Source: Ornithinimicrobium cryptoxanthini (GTDB taxonomy: Bacteria > Actinomycetota > Actinomycetes > Actinomycetales > Dermatophilaceae). Taken from it: a stretch of 64,000 bases of DNA. The stretch lies in assembly GCF_023923205.1 (NCBI RefSeq), contig NZ_CP099490.1, positions 1,488,001-1,552,000 of the forward strand, in the 5' to 3' direction. Below the pieces are notes generated by a model. It was given only the letters and a program-made list of their open reading frames with translations, did not search any database and was not told the origin of the DNA. The position numbers were made by a program, and so were the translations under genes. Of the stretch, positions 8,751 through 19,844 are shown piece by piece. Positions within the stretch are counted from its first letter, which is position 1. Every line of letters begins with the position of its first letter.

Positions 8751-9449
8751 GTGCGCGTTGCCGTCATCGGCGCGGGGAGCGTGGGCCGCTCCATCTGTCG
8801 TGAGCTGATCCTCAACGGGCACGACGTGCTCGTCATCGACCGGGACGCCACGACCCAGCGCACCTCTCGGGTGCCCTCGGCCGAGTGGATCATCGGTGAT
8901 GCGTGTGAGATCAGCACGCTCACGAGCGCCCGGCTGGACACCTTTGACCACGTCGTGTGCGCCACTGGTGACGACAAGGTCAACCTGGTGGTCTCCTTCC
9001 TGGCTCGCACCGAGTTTGCCGTGCCACGCACCGTGGCCAGGGTCAACAACCCGCGCAACGAGTGGTTGTTCGACGAGTCCTGGGGGGTCGATGTCGCGGT
9101 GTCCACGCCGCGGTTGATGACGGCGCTGGTCGAGGAGGCCGTCACCGTGGGTGAGGTGGTCCAGCTCTTTGAGTTCCAGCAGGGTCGGGTGCACATGGTC
9201 GAGCTGACGCTGCCCGAGACCAGCCCGTATGCCGGCGCCCGGGTCGGCGACGTGCCGTTGCCGCCCGACACGACGCTGGTGACCATCCTGCGCGACGGGC
9301 AGGCGATCATCCCCAGCCCGGACGAGGCGATCGAGGCCGGCGACGAGATCCTGTTCCTGTGCCCGCCCGAGTCCGAGCTCCAGCTGGGCCGGACGCTGAA
9401 CCCGGAGAGCAGGACACGGGCCCCACGCGAGGACGAGGACGAGGTCTGA
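8751..9449 (+). CDS. ceoC: TrkA-type K+ uptake regulatory protein CeoC
   Basis: 232 aa, paralogous to ceoB. The RCK domain starts MRVAVIGAGSVGRSI with the acidic VIDRD, followed by a TrkA-C domain and an acidic Arg/Glu/Asp tail. It probably forms a heteromer with CeoB and senses NADH/nucleotide to control K+ entry. The GTG start is chosen because GAGGAGG lies immediately upstream, ten bases after the ceoB stop. Confidence 0.9.
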   Translation: MRVAVIGAGSVGRSICRELILNGHDVLVIDRDATTQRTSRVPSAEWIIGDACEISTLTSARLDTFDHVVCATGDDKVNLVVSFLARTEFAVPRTVARVNNPRNEWLFDESWGVDVAVSTPRLMTALVEEAVTVGEVVQLFEFQQGRVHMVELTLPETSPYAGARVGDVPLPPDTTLVTILRDGQAIIPSPDEAIEAGDEILFLCPPESELQLGRTLNPESRTRAPREDEDEV

Positions 9450-9522
9450 GGGCGGGCCCCGCCATGGACGCGATCTGCCGGGTGGGGGAGACTGGCTGCT
9501 GAGGACGGTTCTGTGATAGAAC

Positions 9523-9540
9523 TATCTTGACGTCAAGATA
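9523..9540. promoter_or_regulatory. 18-bp perfect palindrome upstream of aconitase
   Basis: TATCTTGACGTCAAGATA is a perfect inverted repeat 19 bases before the acnA GTG. It contains TATCTT (a TANNNT -10) and TTGACG, so a bound regulator would overlap the promoter. It is an obvious operator candidate. Aconitase genes in other Actinobacteria are controlled by TetR-type and iron-linked regulators, but which protein binds here is unknown. Confidence 0.6.
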
Positions 9541-9558
9541 AATCTGAGAGGAGTCGGC

Positions 9559-12381
<2,823 letters not shown>

Positions 12382-12400
12382 CCCTCAGCGCACGACGCGC

Positions 12401-12430
12401 GGCCCCGCACCAGTTCGCTGGTGCGGGGCC
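12401..12430 (+). terminator. Rho-independent-type terminator of acnA
   Basis: A perfect 13-bp GC stem (GGCCCCGCACCAG with its complement) closes a TTCG tetraloop, starting 20 bases after the acnA stop. It is followed by GGCCCATTTTC, so the T-tract is short, as is common in high-GC genomes. Confidence 0.85.
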
Positions 12431-12549
12431 GGCCCATTTTCTGGGGTGGTTCGGACCGGTCATCACCGGCTCAGTCCGGGAGAAGGTCTGGACGAGGCCA
12501 GATTTCTCGGAGAGTGGGAATGGACAGGAGGGCACCTCTGTTGGAATAC

Positions 12550-12561
12550 TTGAAACATCAA
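12550..12561. promoter_or_regulatory. Possible operator TTGAAACATCAA before the VOC gene
   Basis: An imperfect inverted repeat (TTGA, four bases, TCAA) within ATACTTGAAACATCAACG, seventeen bases before the ATG. It resembles MarR/HxlR-type operators that often precede catechol-dioxygenase-like genes, but the match is short. Confidence 0.3.
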
Positions 12562-12577
12562 CGAAAGGGATGCCCGC

Positions 12578-13468
12578 ATGAACTCGACGCCTGAACTGCT
12601 CACCCCCAAGGACCTGCTCGCAGCCGACACGGCCATGGGAGCGGTGACGCTGGACGTCGCCGACCTCGACGTGATGACCGCCTACTATCGCGACGCGATC
12701 GCCCTGGAGGTGATCTCCAGCCAGGGGTCCTCGGTGACGCTGGGTCGCGGGACCGAGCCTGTCGTCATCCTCCGGCACAGTCCTGAGCTCAAGGCCGCCA
12801 GCCCCGGACAGGCCGGCCTCTTCCACACCGCCATCCTGTTCGAGACCCAGGAGGCGCTGGCCGCGACGGTTGCCACCGCCGGGCAGTACCCAGGCGTGCG
12901 TTTCGTCGGCTCCAGCGACCACCTGGTCAGCCAGGCCTTCTATTTTGACGACCCCGAGGGCAACGGCATCGAGCTCTACTGGGACCGCGACCGCACCCAG
13001 TGGAGCTGGACGCACGGTCAGGTGGAGATGTCCACCCTCTATCTCGACCCGAACCAGTTCCTGCGCGAGCACCTCACGGAGCAGGGTTTGGCCGACCCCA
13101 CCGCGCTGGGCGGCGCCGTTGTCGGACACGTCCACCTGTCCGTGGGTGACGTGGCGACCGCGCAAGAGTTCTATGTCCACAAGCTCGGCTTCGAGACGAC
13201 CGCCGCCATGGGCAACCAGGCGCTGTTCGTCAGCGCGGGCAAATATCACCACCACATGGCGATGAACGTGTGGAACTCCCGCGGCGCCGGCCCCCGCCAG
13301 CGCACTCTGGGGCTGGGCCAGGTCGACATCGTCGTCCCGACCGCCGACGAGGTCGGTGCGCTCACCGAGCGGATGAAGCACTTCGGCATGCAGACGCGCG
13401 ACGACGGCCAGACGGTGTCGTTCGACGACCCGTGGGCCAACCTGATCAACGTCCGCGCCGCGAACTGA
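12578..13468 (+). CDS. VOC-family ring-cleavage dioxygenase-like protein (CatE type)
   Basis: 296 aa with two tandem vicinal-oxygen-chelate modules (about 20-130 and 180-290). Likely metal ligands are His in VGHVHLSVGD and KYHHHMAMN and Glu in NGIELYWD. This is the CatE/YfiE type (extradiol dioxygenase or glyoxalase-like); the substrate, probably a quinone or catechol, is unknown. It stands alone between the acnA terminator and a membrane gene. GAAAGGGA provides the ribosome site. Confidence 0.8.
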   Translation: MNSTPELLTPKDLLAADTAMGAVTLDVADLDVMTAYYRDAIALEVISSQGSSVTLGRGTEPVVILRHSPELKAASPGQAGLFHTAILFETQEALAATVATAGQYPGVRFVGSSDHLVSQAFYFDDPEGNGIELYWDRDRTQWSWTHGQVEMSTLYLDPNQFLREHLTEQGLADPTALGGAVVGHVHLSVGDVATAQEFYVHKLGFETTAAMGNQALFVSAGKYHHHMAMNVWNSRGAGPRQRTLGLGQVDIVVPTADEVGALTERMKHFGMQTRDDGQTVSFDDPWANLINVRAAN

Positions 13469-13511
13469 CCGGGGGGCGTGGCGTCCGCGCCTGACCTGCT
13501 AGCGTCGCGGC

Positions 13512-14219
13512 ATGGCAACATCGACGGTTGCCCCGGGGGGCGTGGGGGCGAAGCGTGAGGGCGTCAACGCGTGGCAGGTCGCGCGCTGGCTGACTCTCGT
13601 GCTGTATGCCGTCACTCTCCTGGGTGTTGCCGTCGGCGGGGCCCGGACGGCGTCCGTGGAGGACCTGCAGGCAGCTCTGCAACAGGGCGCGGTCGACCAG
13701 GTGCGCGTCGTAGGGGCGCTGGATGGTCCTGGTGGCTACTCGGACGCAGTGCAGGGGGTCTCCACCGTCCGCCTCGAGTGGCAGGACGGCTGGCACCGAA
13801 GCGTTGCCGAGATCTGGCAGGTCAGCTCGCTGGAAGAGCTTCGGTCGCAGGGGTTCGACGAGACGTCGCGGGACTACATCATCGGGGACGTCGGGCAGGA
13901 GCTGCGTCGGATCGCGCCCGGTGTGGAGATCGTCAGCGCTGAGTGGCCGAACGGCATCTACGGGTCCTTCGGTGGCTGGGAGGTGCGCGGCGCGTATGCC
14001 TATCTGCCGATGGCGCTGCTGGTGGCCTGCCTCATCGTCCTGGTGAACTCACCACAGCCCCGACTCGCCACCCGCTGGGGATGGGCCTGGCTCATGCTGA
14101 GCCCCACGATCCTCGTCGCCGCGCCCGCCTACCTCATCCTCGGGGCACGCGGCCAGCTCCCGGGGCGCCGCCGCCTCAACGGGATCGTCGCCTTCCTGAT
14201 CGTCGGCCTGCTGCTGTAG
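13512..14219 (+). CDS. Predicted membrane protein, unknown family
   Basis: 235 aa, not recognised. One transmembrane helix near the N-terminus (about 27-45, LTLVLYAVTLLGVAVGG) is followed by an extracytoplasmic domain of about 110 residues (SVEDLQAALQQGAVDQVRV...). Two or three helices fill the C-terminus (about 155-235). Leaderless start: TAGCGT lies six bases before the ATG. It converges on the flavin reductase gene. No function can be assigned. Confidence 0.7.
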   Translation: MATSTVAPGGVGAKREGVNAWQVARWLTLVLYAVTLLGVAVGGARTASVEDLQAALQQGAVDQVRVVGALDGPGGYSDAVQGVSTVRLEWQDGWHRSVAEIWQVSSLEELRSQGFDETSRDYIIGDVGQELRRIAPGVEIVSAEWPNGIYGSFGGWEVRGAYAYLPMALLVACLIVLVNSPQPRLATRWGWAWLMLSPTILVAAPAYLILGARGQLPGRRRLNGIVAFLIVGLLL

Positions 14220-14229
14220 CCCAGGTTGC

Positions 14230-15459
14230 TCAGAGGTCGGTCAGTTCGACGTCGCTGTCAGCAAGTCGCTCGGGCGCGACCTCCGTGCCGATCAACGCAC
14301 GCAGGTGCTCGTTGACGTCCCAGATGTTGACGTTCATCGCCGCGCTCACCGTGCCGTCGCGCAGCCAGAACGCGATGAACTCACCAGAGCCCAGCTCGCC
14401 GCGGATCACCACGTCGTCGTCCTCGCGGCCGTGCCCGACATACTCCATGCCCAGGTCGAACTGGTCGGTGAAGAAGTAGGGAGCCCAGTCGTAGGCGTCG
14501 TCACCGCCGGCGATCACGGCGCCAGCGAGCTTGCCCTGCCGGATCGCGTTGTCCCAGTGCTCGACCCGCAGCAGGTGACCGGTCAACGTGTTCTGCGCCT
14601 CGGCGACGTCGCCGACGGCCAGGATGTCGCGGTCGTCCACCGATCGCAGGTGCTCGTCGGTCACGACCCCGGACTCCACGGTCAGCCCGGCCGCGGCGGC
14701 CAGGTCGGTGTTGGGCGCCGCCCCGATGCCCACCACCACCACGTCCGCAGGGAAGGTCTCGCCGTCCACGACGACGCCCGTGACGCGGCCGTCCTCGCCG
14801 GTGAACGCCTCGCAGGAGGCGCCGGTGCGCAGGTCGACGCCCTGGTCCCGGTGCAGTTGGGCGAAGTGCCCAGCCACCTGGGGGCCAAGGACCGCGAGAA
14901 GGGGGAGCTCTGAACTCTCGATGACGGCCACCTCGCACCCGCCCGCACGGGCTGCCGCGGCGACCTCGAGCCCGATCCAGCCCCCACCGATGATGACTAT
15001 CCGCGAGTGCGCTGCAATGGCCTCCTTGATGGCGTCGCTGTCGGCGATGCGACGCAGGGTCAGCACACCGCTCAGGTCGCTGCCCGGGAGGGGCAGGCGC
15101 CGGGGTGTGGCACCGGTGGCCACTACCAGCTCCTGATAGGCGATCCGCTCTCCGCCCGCGAGCTCGACCTCGTGCGCGTCGCGGTCGATGGCGACCGCCT
15201 CCTCCCCGAGCCGGGTGGTGACGTCGTGCTCGGCATACCAACCTGCCGGGTGCACGTAGGCCTCATCGATCTCCGCCTGACCCTGCAGGTAGCCCTTGCT
15301 CAAGGGGGGTCGCTCGTAGGGACGGTCCGTCTCGTCGCCGACCAGGGTGATGGGTCCGGCATAGTCGTGTGCGCGCAACGACTCGACGACATGGGCGCCT
15401 GCCAGACCGGCCCCGATGACGACGACGCCGGCCGCGGGTGCGGAGTGCTGGGTTGTCAT
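14230..15459 (-). CDS. FAD-dependent ferredoxin/rubredoxin-type reductase
   Basis: 409 aa. The FAD-binding motif VVVIGAGLAGAHVVESL starts at about residue 10. YERPPLSKGYL is followed by the NAD(P)H-binding IIGGGWIGLEVAAAA (about 150-165) and the second FAD segment ILAVGDVA. The C-terminal domain (about 320-405) matches reductases of dioxygenase and P450 systems (BphA4/PdR family). It should pass electrons from NAD(P)H to a ferredoxin. ATG 15459 is chosen because homology starts right after it; the open frame upstream overlaps folE. It lies 16 bases after the folE stop, probably co-transcribed. Confidence 0.87.
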   Translation of the reverse strand: MTTQHSAPAAGVVVIGAGLAGAHVVESLRAHDYAGPITLVGDETDRPYERPPLSKGYLQGQAEIDEAYVHPAGWYAEHDVTTRLGEEAVAIDRDAHEVELAGGERIAYQELVVATGATPRRLPLPGSDLSGVLTLRRIADSDAIKEAIAAHSRIVIIGGGWIGLEVAAAARAGGCEVAVIESSELPLLAVLGPQVAGHFAQLHRDQGVDLRTGASCEAFTGEDGRVTGVVVDGETFPADVVVVGIGAAPNTDLAAAAGLTVESGVVTDEHLRSVDDRDILAVGDVAEAQNTLTGHLLRVEHWDNAIRQGKLAGAVIAGGDDAYDWAPYFFTDQFDLGMEYVGHGREDDDVVIRGELGSGEFIAFWLRDGTVSAAMNVNIWDVNEHLRALIGTEVAPERLADSDVELTDL

Positions 15460-15475
15460 GGCTGACCTTCCGGAG

Positions 15476-16105
15476 CTAGTGGATGAGGCTGAAGAACTCG
15501 GCGCGCTGGGCGGTCTCGCGCAGGGAGCCGCGCAGCGCGCTGGTGCGGGTCGTGGTGCCGGCGGCACGCACACCGCGCAGGGTCATGCAGGTGTGCTCCG
15601 CCTCGATGACGACCCCGACCCCGCGCGGTTGGAGCTCACGGTCGATCCAGTCGGCAACCTGCTGGGTGAGCCGCTCCTGGACCTGGGGGCGGCGGGCAAA
15701 CATCTCCACGACCCGGGCAAACTTGGACAGCCCGAGGATCCGGCTGCCCGGCAGGTAGCCCACGTGGGCCGTGCCGGTGAACGGCAGGAAGTGGTGCTCG
15801 CACAGGGACTGGACGGGGATCGACTTGACCAGCACGAGCTCGTCATAGCCCTCGTCGTTGTCGAACGTGGTCATCTCGAACGGGCGCGCGGTCAGCATCG
15901 CGGCATAGGCCCTGGCCATGCGGCGCGGGCTGGCCGCCCTGGCAGTGGTGTCGCAGTCGACGCCGAGGGCGGCCAGGAAGTCGGCGGCCGCCCGGGTCGC
16001 CCGGTCGAGGTGGTCGCTGGCCGGGACGGGAAGGTCGGTGGCCAGCTCTGCCCACCCGGTCTCGTGCGAGAGTGGGGCGCGGGAGCGCTCGGTGCCTGTC
16101 GTCAT
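15476..16105 (-). CDS. folE: GTP cyclohydrolase I
   Basis: Converts GTP to 7,8-dihydroneopterin triphosphate, the first step to folates and pterins. 209 aa. The zinc ligands are visible in SLCEHHFLPF and AEHTCMTLRGV; YxPG appears as GYLPGSRILGLSKF. This is the zinc-dependent type IA. The gene is not in the usual ftsH-folE-folP cluster; it sits with a flavin reductase and divergent from a cysteine-rich regulator, so it may be a second, stress-linked copy (inference). AGAAGG precedes the ATG. Confidence 0.92.
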   Translation of the reverse strand: MTTGTERSRAPLSHETGWAELATDLPVPASDHLDRATRAAADFLAALGVDCDTTARAASPRRMARAYAAMLTARPFEMTTFDNDEGYDELVLVKSIPVQSLCEHHFLPFTGTAHVGYLPGSRILGLSKFARVVEMFARRPQVQERLTQQVADWIDRELQPRGVGVVIEAEHTCMTLRGVRAAGTTTRTSALRGSLRETAQRAEFFSLIH

Positions 16106-16197
16106 ACTGGCCAGCCCTTCTAAAGGAGAGTAGGCTTCACGTTAGACCGGTGGCGCTGTTCCGTCAAGACGTATGCCGTTTGTTCCAGGAGGTGGCG

Positions 16198-16917
16198 ATG
16201 GTGGCCGACAGTGACTTCGACAAGGCCGTGGCAGGCATCGGCTCGCTGACCGAGCCGGCCCGGCGCGAGCTGTATCGCTATGTCTGCAGCCGGGACGACT
16301 CGGTGGGCCGTGAGGAGGCCGCGGCGGCGACCGGTCTGAGCCACCACCGGGCCAAGTTCCACCTGGACCGGCTGGCGGCGGACGGGCTGCTCGAGGTCGA
16401 CTACCGGCGGCTGGGGGAGCGGACCGGGCCTGGGGCAGGGCGGCCCGCCAAGGTCTATCGGCGCTCGAATGCGGAGCTGGCGGTCTCGCTCCCGGAGCGG
16501 GACTACGAGCTGGTGGGGCGGTTGCTGGCGGCCGCGATCGAGGCGTCCGCGCAGAGCGGGCGACCGGTGCTGGACGCCCTGGGCGAGGTCGCCGCTGAGC
16601 ACGGCCGCCGTCTCGCGGCCGGACTGGGCGTGCAGGCCAGCGCCCCCGAGCTCGTGGACCGCGTCCTCGCGCTGCTGTCCGAGCACGGCTACGAGCCTCG
16701 TGAGGAGTCCCGGAGCATCACGCTGGAGAACTGTCCGTTCCACACGCTCTCCCAGGAGCACACGAGCCTGGTGTGCGGGATGAACCACGCCATGCTCGAG
16801 GGCTTCACCCAGGAGCTGCAGCCGCCCTGCCTGCGGGCAGAGCTGGAGCCTGCCCCGGGTCGCTGCTGCGTCGTGCTGCACGCACAGGAGCCCGCAGCAT
16901 CCGGCAGCGCTGACTAG
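16198..16917 (+). CDS. ArsR/SufR-like helix-turn-helix regulator with C-terminal cysteines
   Basis: 239 aa. An N-terminal winged HTH (about 15-95, LTEPARRELYRYV ... GLSHHRAKFHLDRLAADGLLEV) is followed by a helical effector domain. Near the C-terminus there are cysteines at about 179, 193, 211, 223 and 224 (C-x13-C-x17-C-x11-CC). That pattern resembles the Fe-S ligands of SufR-type (COG2345) repressors, so an iron-sulfur or metal sensor is likely. AGGAGG supports the ATG. It is divergent from folE, and its stop shares the CTAG tetranucleotide with the convergent iron-transport ATPase gene. Confidence 0.82.
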   Translation: MVADSDFDKAVAGIGSLTEPARRELYRYVCSRDDSVGREEAAAATGLSHHRAKFHLDRLAADGLLEVDYRRLGERTGPGAGRPAKVYRRSNAELAVSLPERDYELVGRLLAAAIEASAQSGRPVLDALGEVAAEHGRRLAAGLGVQASAPELVDRVLALLSEHGYEPREESRSITLENCPFHTLSQEHTSLVCGMNHAMLEGFTQELQPPCLRAELEPAPGRCCVVLHAQEPAASGSAD

Positions 16918-17756
16918 CGTCGCGCGACGACCGGCTCGGCCTCGTCCGGCTCCATCAGCGGCTCCCCGAAGCCTGGGGTGGGACCGACCGGTGCACCTGT
17001 GGTCCAGAAGATGCCCAGGCGCACGCCGTTGAGGTCCTGCACGTGGATGTCCATGTCGAAGACCTCGCGCAACGTCTGACGGTGCATGATCTGCGCCGGC
17101 GTGCCCTGCACCACGACCTTGCCGTCGCGCATCGCGACGATGTGGTCGGAGAAGCAGGACGCGAAGTTGATGTCGTGCAGCACCAGCACGATCGTCTTGC
17201 CGAGGTCGTCGGCGGCGCGGCGCAGCAACGTCATCATCGACGACGAGTGCTTCATGTCCAGGTTGTTCAGCGGCTCGTCAAGCAGGATGTAGTCGGTGTC
17301 CTGCGCCAGGATCATCGCGATGTAGGCCCGCTGTCGCTGACCACCCGAGAGCTGGTCGAGATAGCGGTCCCGCAGGGGCTGCAGGTCCAGGTAGTCCAGC
17401 GCCTCGTCGACGATCACGTGGTCCTCCGGAGTCAGCCGCCCCTTGCTGTAGGGGAAGCGCCCGAAGCGGGCCAGGTCGACCACGCTGAGCCGCGCGGTGA
17501 TCCGGTTGTCCTGCCGCAGCACCGCGAGCCGCTTGGCGACGGCGTCGTCGCCGGCGCTCTGCACGTCCAGGTCGTCGATGAAGACGCTGCCCGACTCGGG
17601 CTTGATCAGCCGGCTGATGACCGACAGCAGGGTGGACTTGCCGGCACCGTTGGCGCCGACGATCGAGGTCAGCTGACCGACGGGCAGGGTCAGCCCCACC
17701 TCGTCGAGCACCACCTGCTTGTCGTAGCGGTGGCTGACGTCGCGCACGGTGATCAC
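16914..17756 (-). CDS. Iron-siderophore ABC transporter ATP-binding protein
   Basis: 280 aa. Walker A is GANGAGKST, the signature is LSGGQRQRAYIAM, Walker B is YILLDEPLNNLD and the H-loop is VLHDINFA. The FepC/YclP-type ATPase powers ferric siderophore import across the membrane. GTG 17756 overlaps the upstream permease stop (GTGA). An extra C-terminal tail of about 35 residues follows the ATPase core. It is the last gene of a four-gene operon headed by a DtxR box. Confidence 0.9.
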   Translation of the reverse strand: MITVRDVSHRYDKQVVLDEVGLTLPVGQLTSIVGANGAGKSTLLSVISRLIKPESGSVFIDDLDVQSAGDDAVAKRLAVLRQDNRITARLSVVDLARFGRFPYSKGRLTPEDHVIVDEALDYLDLQPLRDRYLDQLSGGQRQRAYIAMILAQDTDYILLDEPLNNLDMKHSSSMMTLLRRAADDLGKTIVLVLHDINFASCFSDHIVAMRDGKVVVQGTPAQIMHRQTLREVFDMDIHVQDLNGVRLGIFWTTGAPVGPTPGFGEPLMEPDEAEPVVARR

Positions 17757-18787
17757 AGTCGGACCGTCCTCATCAGGAGCAGGATGAAATAGATGCCGCC
17801 GACCAGGTTGACGACGACGCTGAGGGTAGTGCCATTGTCCAGCAGGTGGCCCACCACGAACTGACCGGCCACCGTGCAGAGCACGCCGACCAGCGCAGAG
17901 CCGATGACCAGGTCCGTATGCCGATGGCTCGGGATGATCTGCCGCGCCAGGTTGGCCACGATCAGACCGAGGAAGAGCATCGGACCGACCAGGGCGGTCG
18001 AGACCGCCACCAGCAGGGTGATCACACCGAGGCTGAGGGTGACGACGCGGTGGTAGGGCACCCCAAGTGCCACTGCGGCATCGAAGCCCAGGTCCACGAC
18101 GTCGAGATAGCGCAGGAGCGGCACCAGCGCGAGCATCCCGACGACCGAGACGGCGGCCACGATCCACAACAGGTCGGCGTCGACCGTGTTGAAACTGGCA
18201 AACATCACGTCCTGCAGGGTCAGGAAGTCATTGGGGCTGAGCACGCGGGAGGCCAACGAGGTCAGGCTGTTGAACAGGGAGCCGATCACGATGCCGACCA
18301 GCACCAGGACCAGCAGGTTGCGGCTGCTGCGCCCGAAGAGCCAGCGGAAGAGCAGCATCCCGAAGACCAGCAGCACGGCGGCGTTGATCAGGAACCGTGG
18401 GCCGACCCCCATCAGCATGAAGGTGGTGCTGCCGAAGAAGAAGACGATGACGGTCTGCACCAGCAGATAGAGGGCGTCGAAGCCCATCACGCTCGGGGTC
18501 AGGATCCGGCTGCCGGCAATGGTCTGGAACACCAGGCTGGAGGCGCCGACCGTGGCGCCGACCACGATCAGCGAGCCGACCTGGCGGCTGCGCAGGTCCA
18601 TCGCGTAGTCCCACGAGCCGCGCACGTCGTAGGTCAGGTAGGCGGTCACGGCCAGGACGGACAGCAGGCCGAGCACGCCCAGGGTCACCCGGATCCGGGT
18701 CCGCCGGCGACGTTCCTCCGCGCTGGTGTGTTCGGCGTCGGACGCGACGCGGGTCGCGCGCTGCCTGCGGGACTCGAGCAGCGTCAT
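17753..18787 (-). CDS. Iron-siderophore ABC transporter permease (FecCD family)
   Basis: 344 aa with about nine transmembrane helices starting after a basic cytosolic N-terminus (about 1-35). It shows FecCD-family segments such as GATVGASSLVFQTI, ILTPSVMGFDALY and the coupling region ALGVPYHRV. It pairs with the next upstream permease to form the channel (YclN/YclO or FatC/FatD-like pairing). It is ATGA-coupled to the upstream permease and GTGA-coupled to the ATPase gene. Confidence 0.89.
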   Translation of the reverse strand: MTLLESRRQRATRVASDAEHTSAEERRRRTRIRVTLGVLGLLSVLAVTAYLTYDVRGSWDYAMDLRSRQVGSLIVVGATVGASSLVFQTIAGSRILTPSVMGFDALYLLVQTVIVFFFGSTTFMLMGVGPRFLINAAVLLVFGMLLFRWLFGRSSRNLLVLVLVGIVIGSLFNSLTSLASRVLSPNDFLTLQDVMFASFNTVDADLLWIVAAVSVVGMLALVPLLRYLDVVDLGFDAAVALGVPYHRVVTLSLGVITLLVAVSTALVGPMLFLGLIVANLARQIIPSHRHTDLVIGSALVGVLCTVAGQFVVGHLLDNGTTLSVVVNLVGGIYFILLLMRTVRL

Positions 18788-19800
18788 ACGGACGCCCCCT
18801 TGGCCGAGCGCAGGATGAGCCAGATGAAGACGACCCCGCCGATGGCCCCGGCGATGGTGGCGACCGGCAGCTCGTAGGGGTGGATGATGACCCGGCCGGC
18901 GACGTCGCAGGCCAGCACGAACCCGGCCCCGGCGAGGGCGGTGAGCGGCAGGACCTTCTTGATGTTGTCGCCCAGGAGCAGGGTCACGACGTTGGGCACG
19001 ATCAGCCCGAGGAACGGGATCGCGCCGACGACCACCACGACCACGGCAGCCATCACGGAGACCACGATCAGACCGATATAGAGGATGCGCTGGTAGTTCA
19101 GGCCGAGGTTGGTGGCGAACGACTCGCCCATCCCGATCACGGTGAACTTGTCGGCGAAGACGTAGCCGATGATGCCGACGACCAGCACGATGTAGAGCGG
19201 TTCGTAGCGACCCTCGAGCACCGAGGAGAACGAGCCGGTGGTCCAGATGTCGAGATACTGGATGAGGTCGCGCTGATAGGCGACGAAGGTCGTGATGGCG
19301 GCCAGGACCCCGCCATACATCAAGCCCACCAGGGCGACCACGATGCCCTCGCGGTGCTGGATGCGCTGGAGCATCTGCAGGAAGATCAGGGTGCCGGCGA
19401 TCGCGGTGACGATCGCGATGCCCATCTTGACGATGAGTGAGGTCCCGCCGAAGAACATCGTGGCGATCAGGATGCCCAGGACCGCGGCCTCCACGGTGCC
19501 GGAGGTGCTGGGGGAGACGAAACGGTTGGCGGTGATCCGCTGCATGATCAGGCCGGCCACCGACAGGGACGCTCCCGCCAGCAGGATCGCGATGAGCCGT
19601 GGGATGCGGGAGGTGGTCAGGATGTGCCAGGCCTCGGGGCTGGGGTTGAGCAGGTCAACCACGCCCACACTGCTGGCGCCCACACCGAGGGACAGATAGC
19701 TGCCGACCGCCAGGACACCGGCCCCGAGCCAGAGGTGGACGGGCCGCACCCCGCCAGAACGGGTGGTCCGGGCGGGGTGGGTGGTGGTCGGTGCGGTCAC
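18784..19800 (-). CDS. Iron-siderophore ABC transporter permease (FecCD family)
   Basis: 338 aa, nine to ten helices. FecCD hallmarks include ILLAGASLSVAGLIMQRITANRF, the PSTSGTVEAA segment and PFLGLIVPNVVTLLLGDN near the C-terminus. It is the first permease after the binding-protein gene, 44 bases downstream of that stop. It overlaps the second permease by four bases. Expected to be induced by iron starvation through the box at 20899. Confidence 0.89.
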   Translation of the reverse strand: MTAPTTTHPARTTRSGGVRPVHLWLGAGVLAVGSYLSLGVGASSVGVVDLLNPSPEAWHILTTSRIPRLIAILLAGASLSVAGLIMQRITANRFVSPSTSGTVEAAVLGILIATMFFGGTSLIVKMGIAIVTAIAGTLIFLQMLQRIQHREGIVVALVGLMYGGVLAAITTFVAYQRDLIQYLDIWTTGSFSSVLEGRYEPLYIVLVVGIIGYVFADKFTVIGMGESFATNLGLNYQRILYIGLIVVSVMAAVVVVVVGAIPFLGLIVPNVVTLLLGDNIKKVLPLTALAGAGFVLACDVAGRVIIHPYELPVATIAGAIGGVVFIWLILRSAKGASV

Positions 19801-19844
19801 GCGGTGGGCTCTCCGATGTGAGTCAGGGTCGGTCCGTCAGGGTG

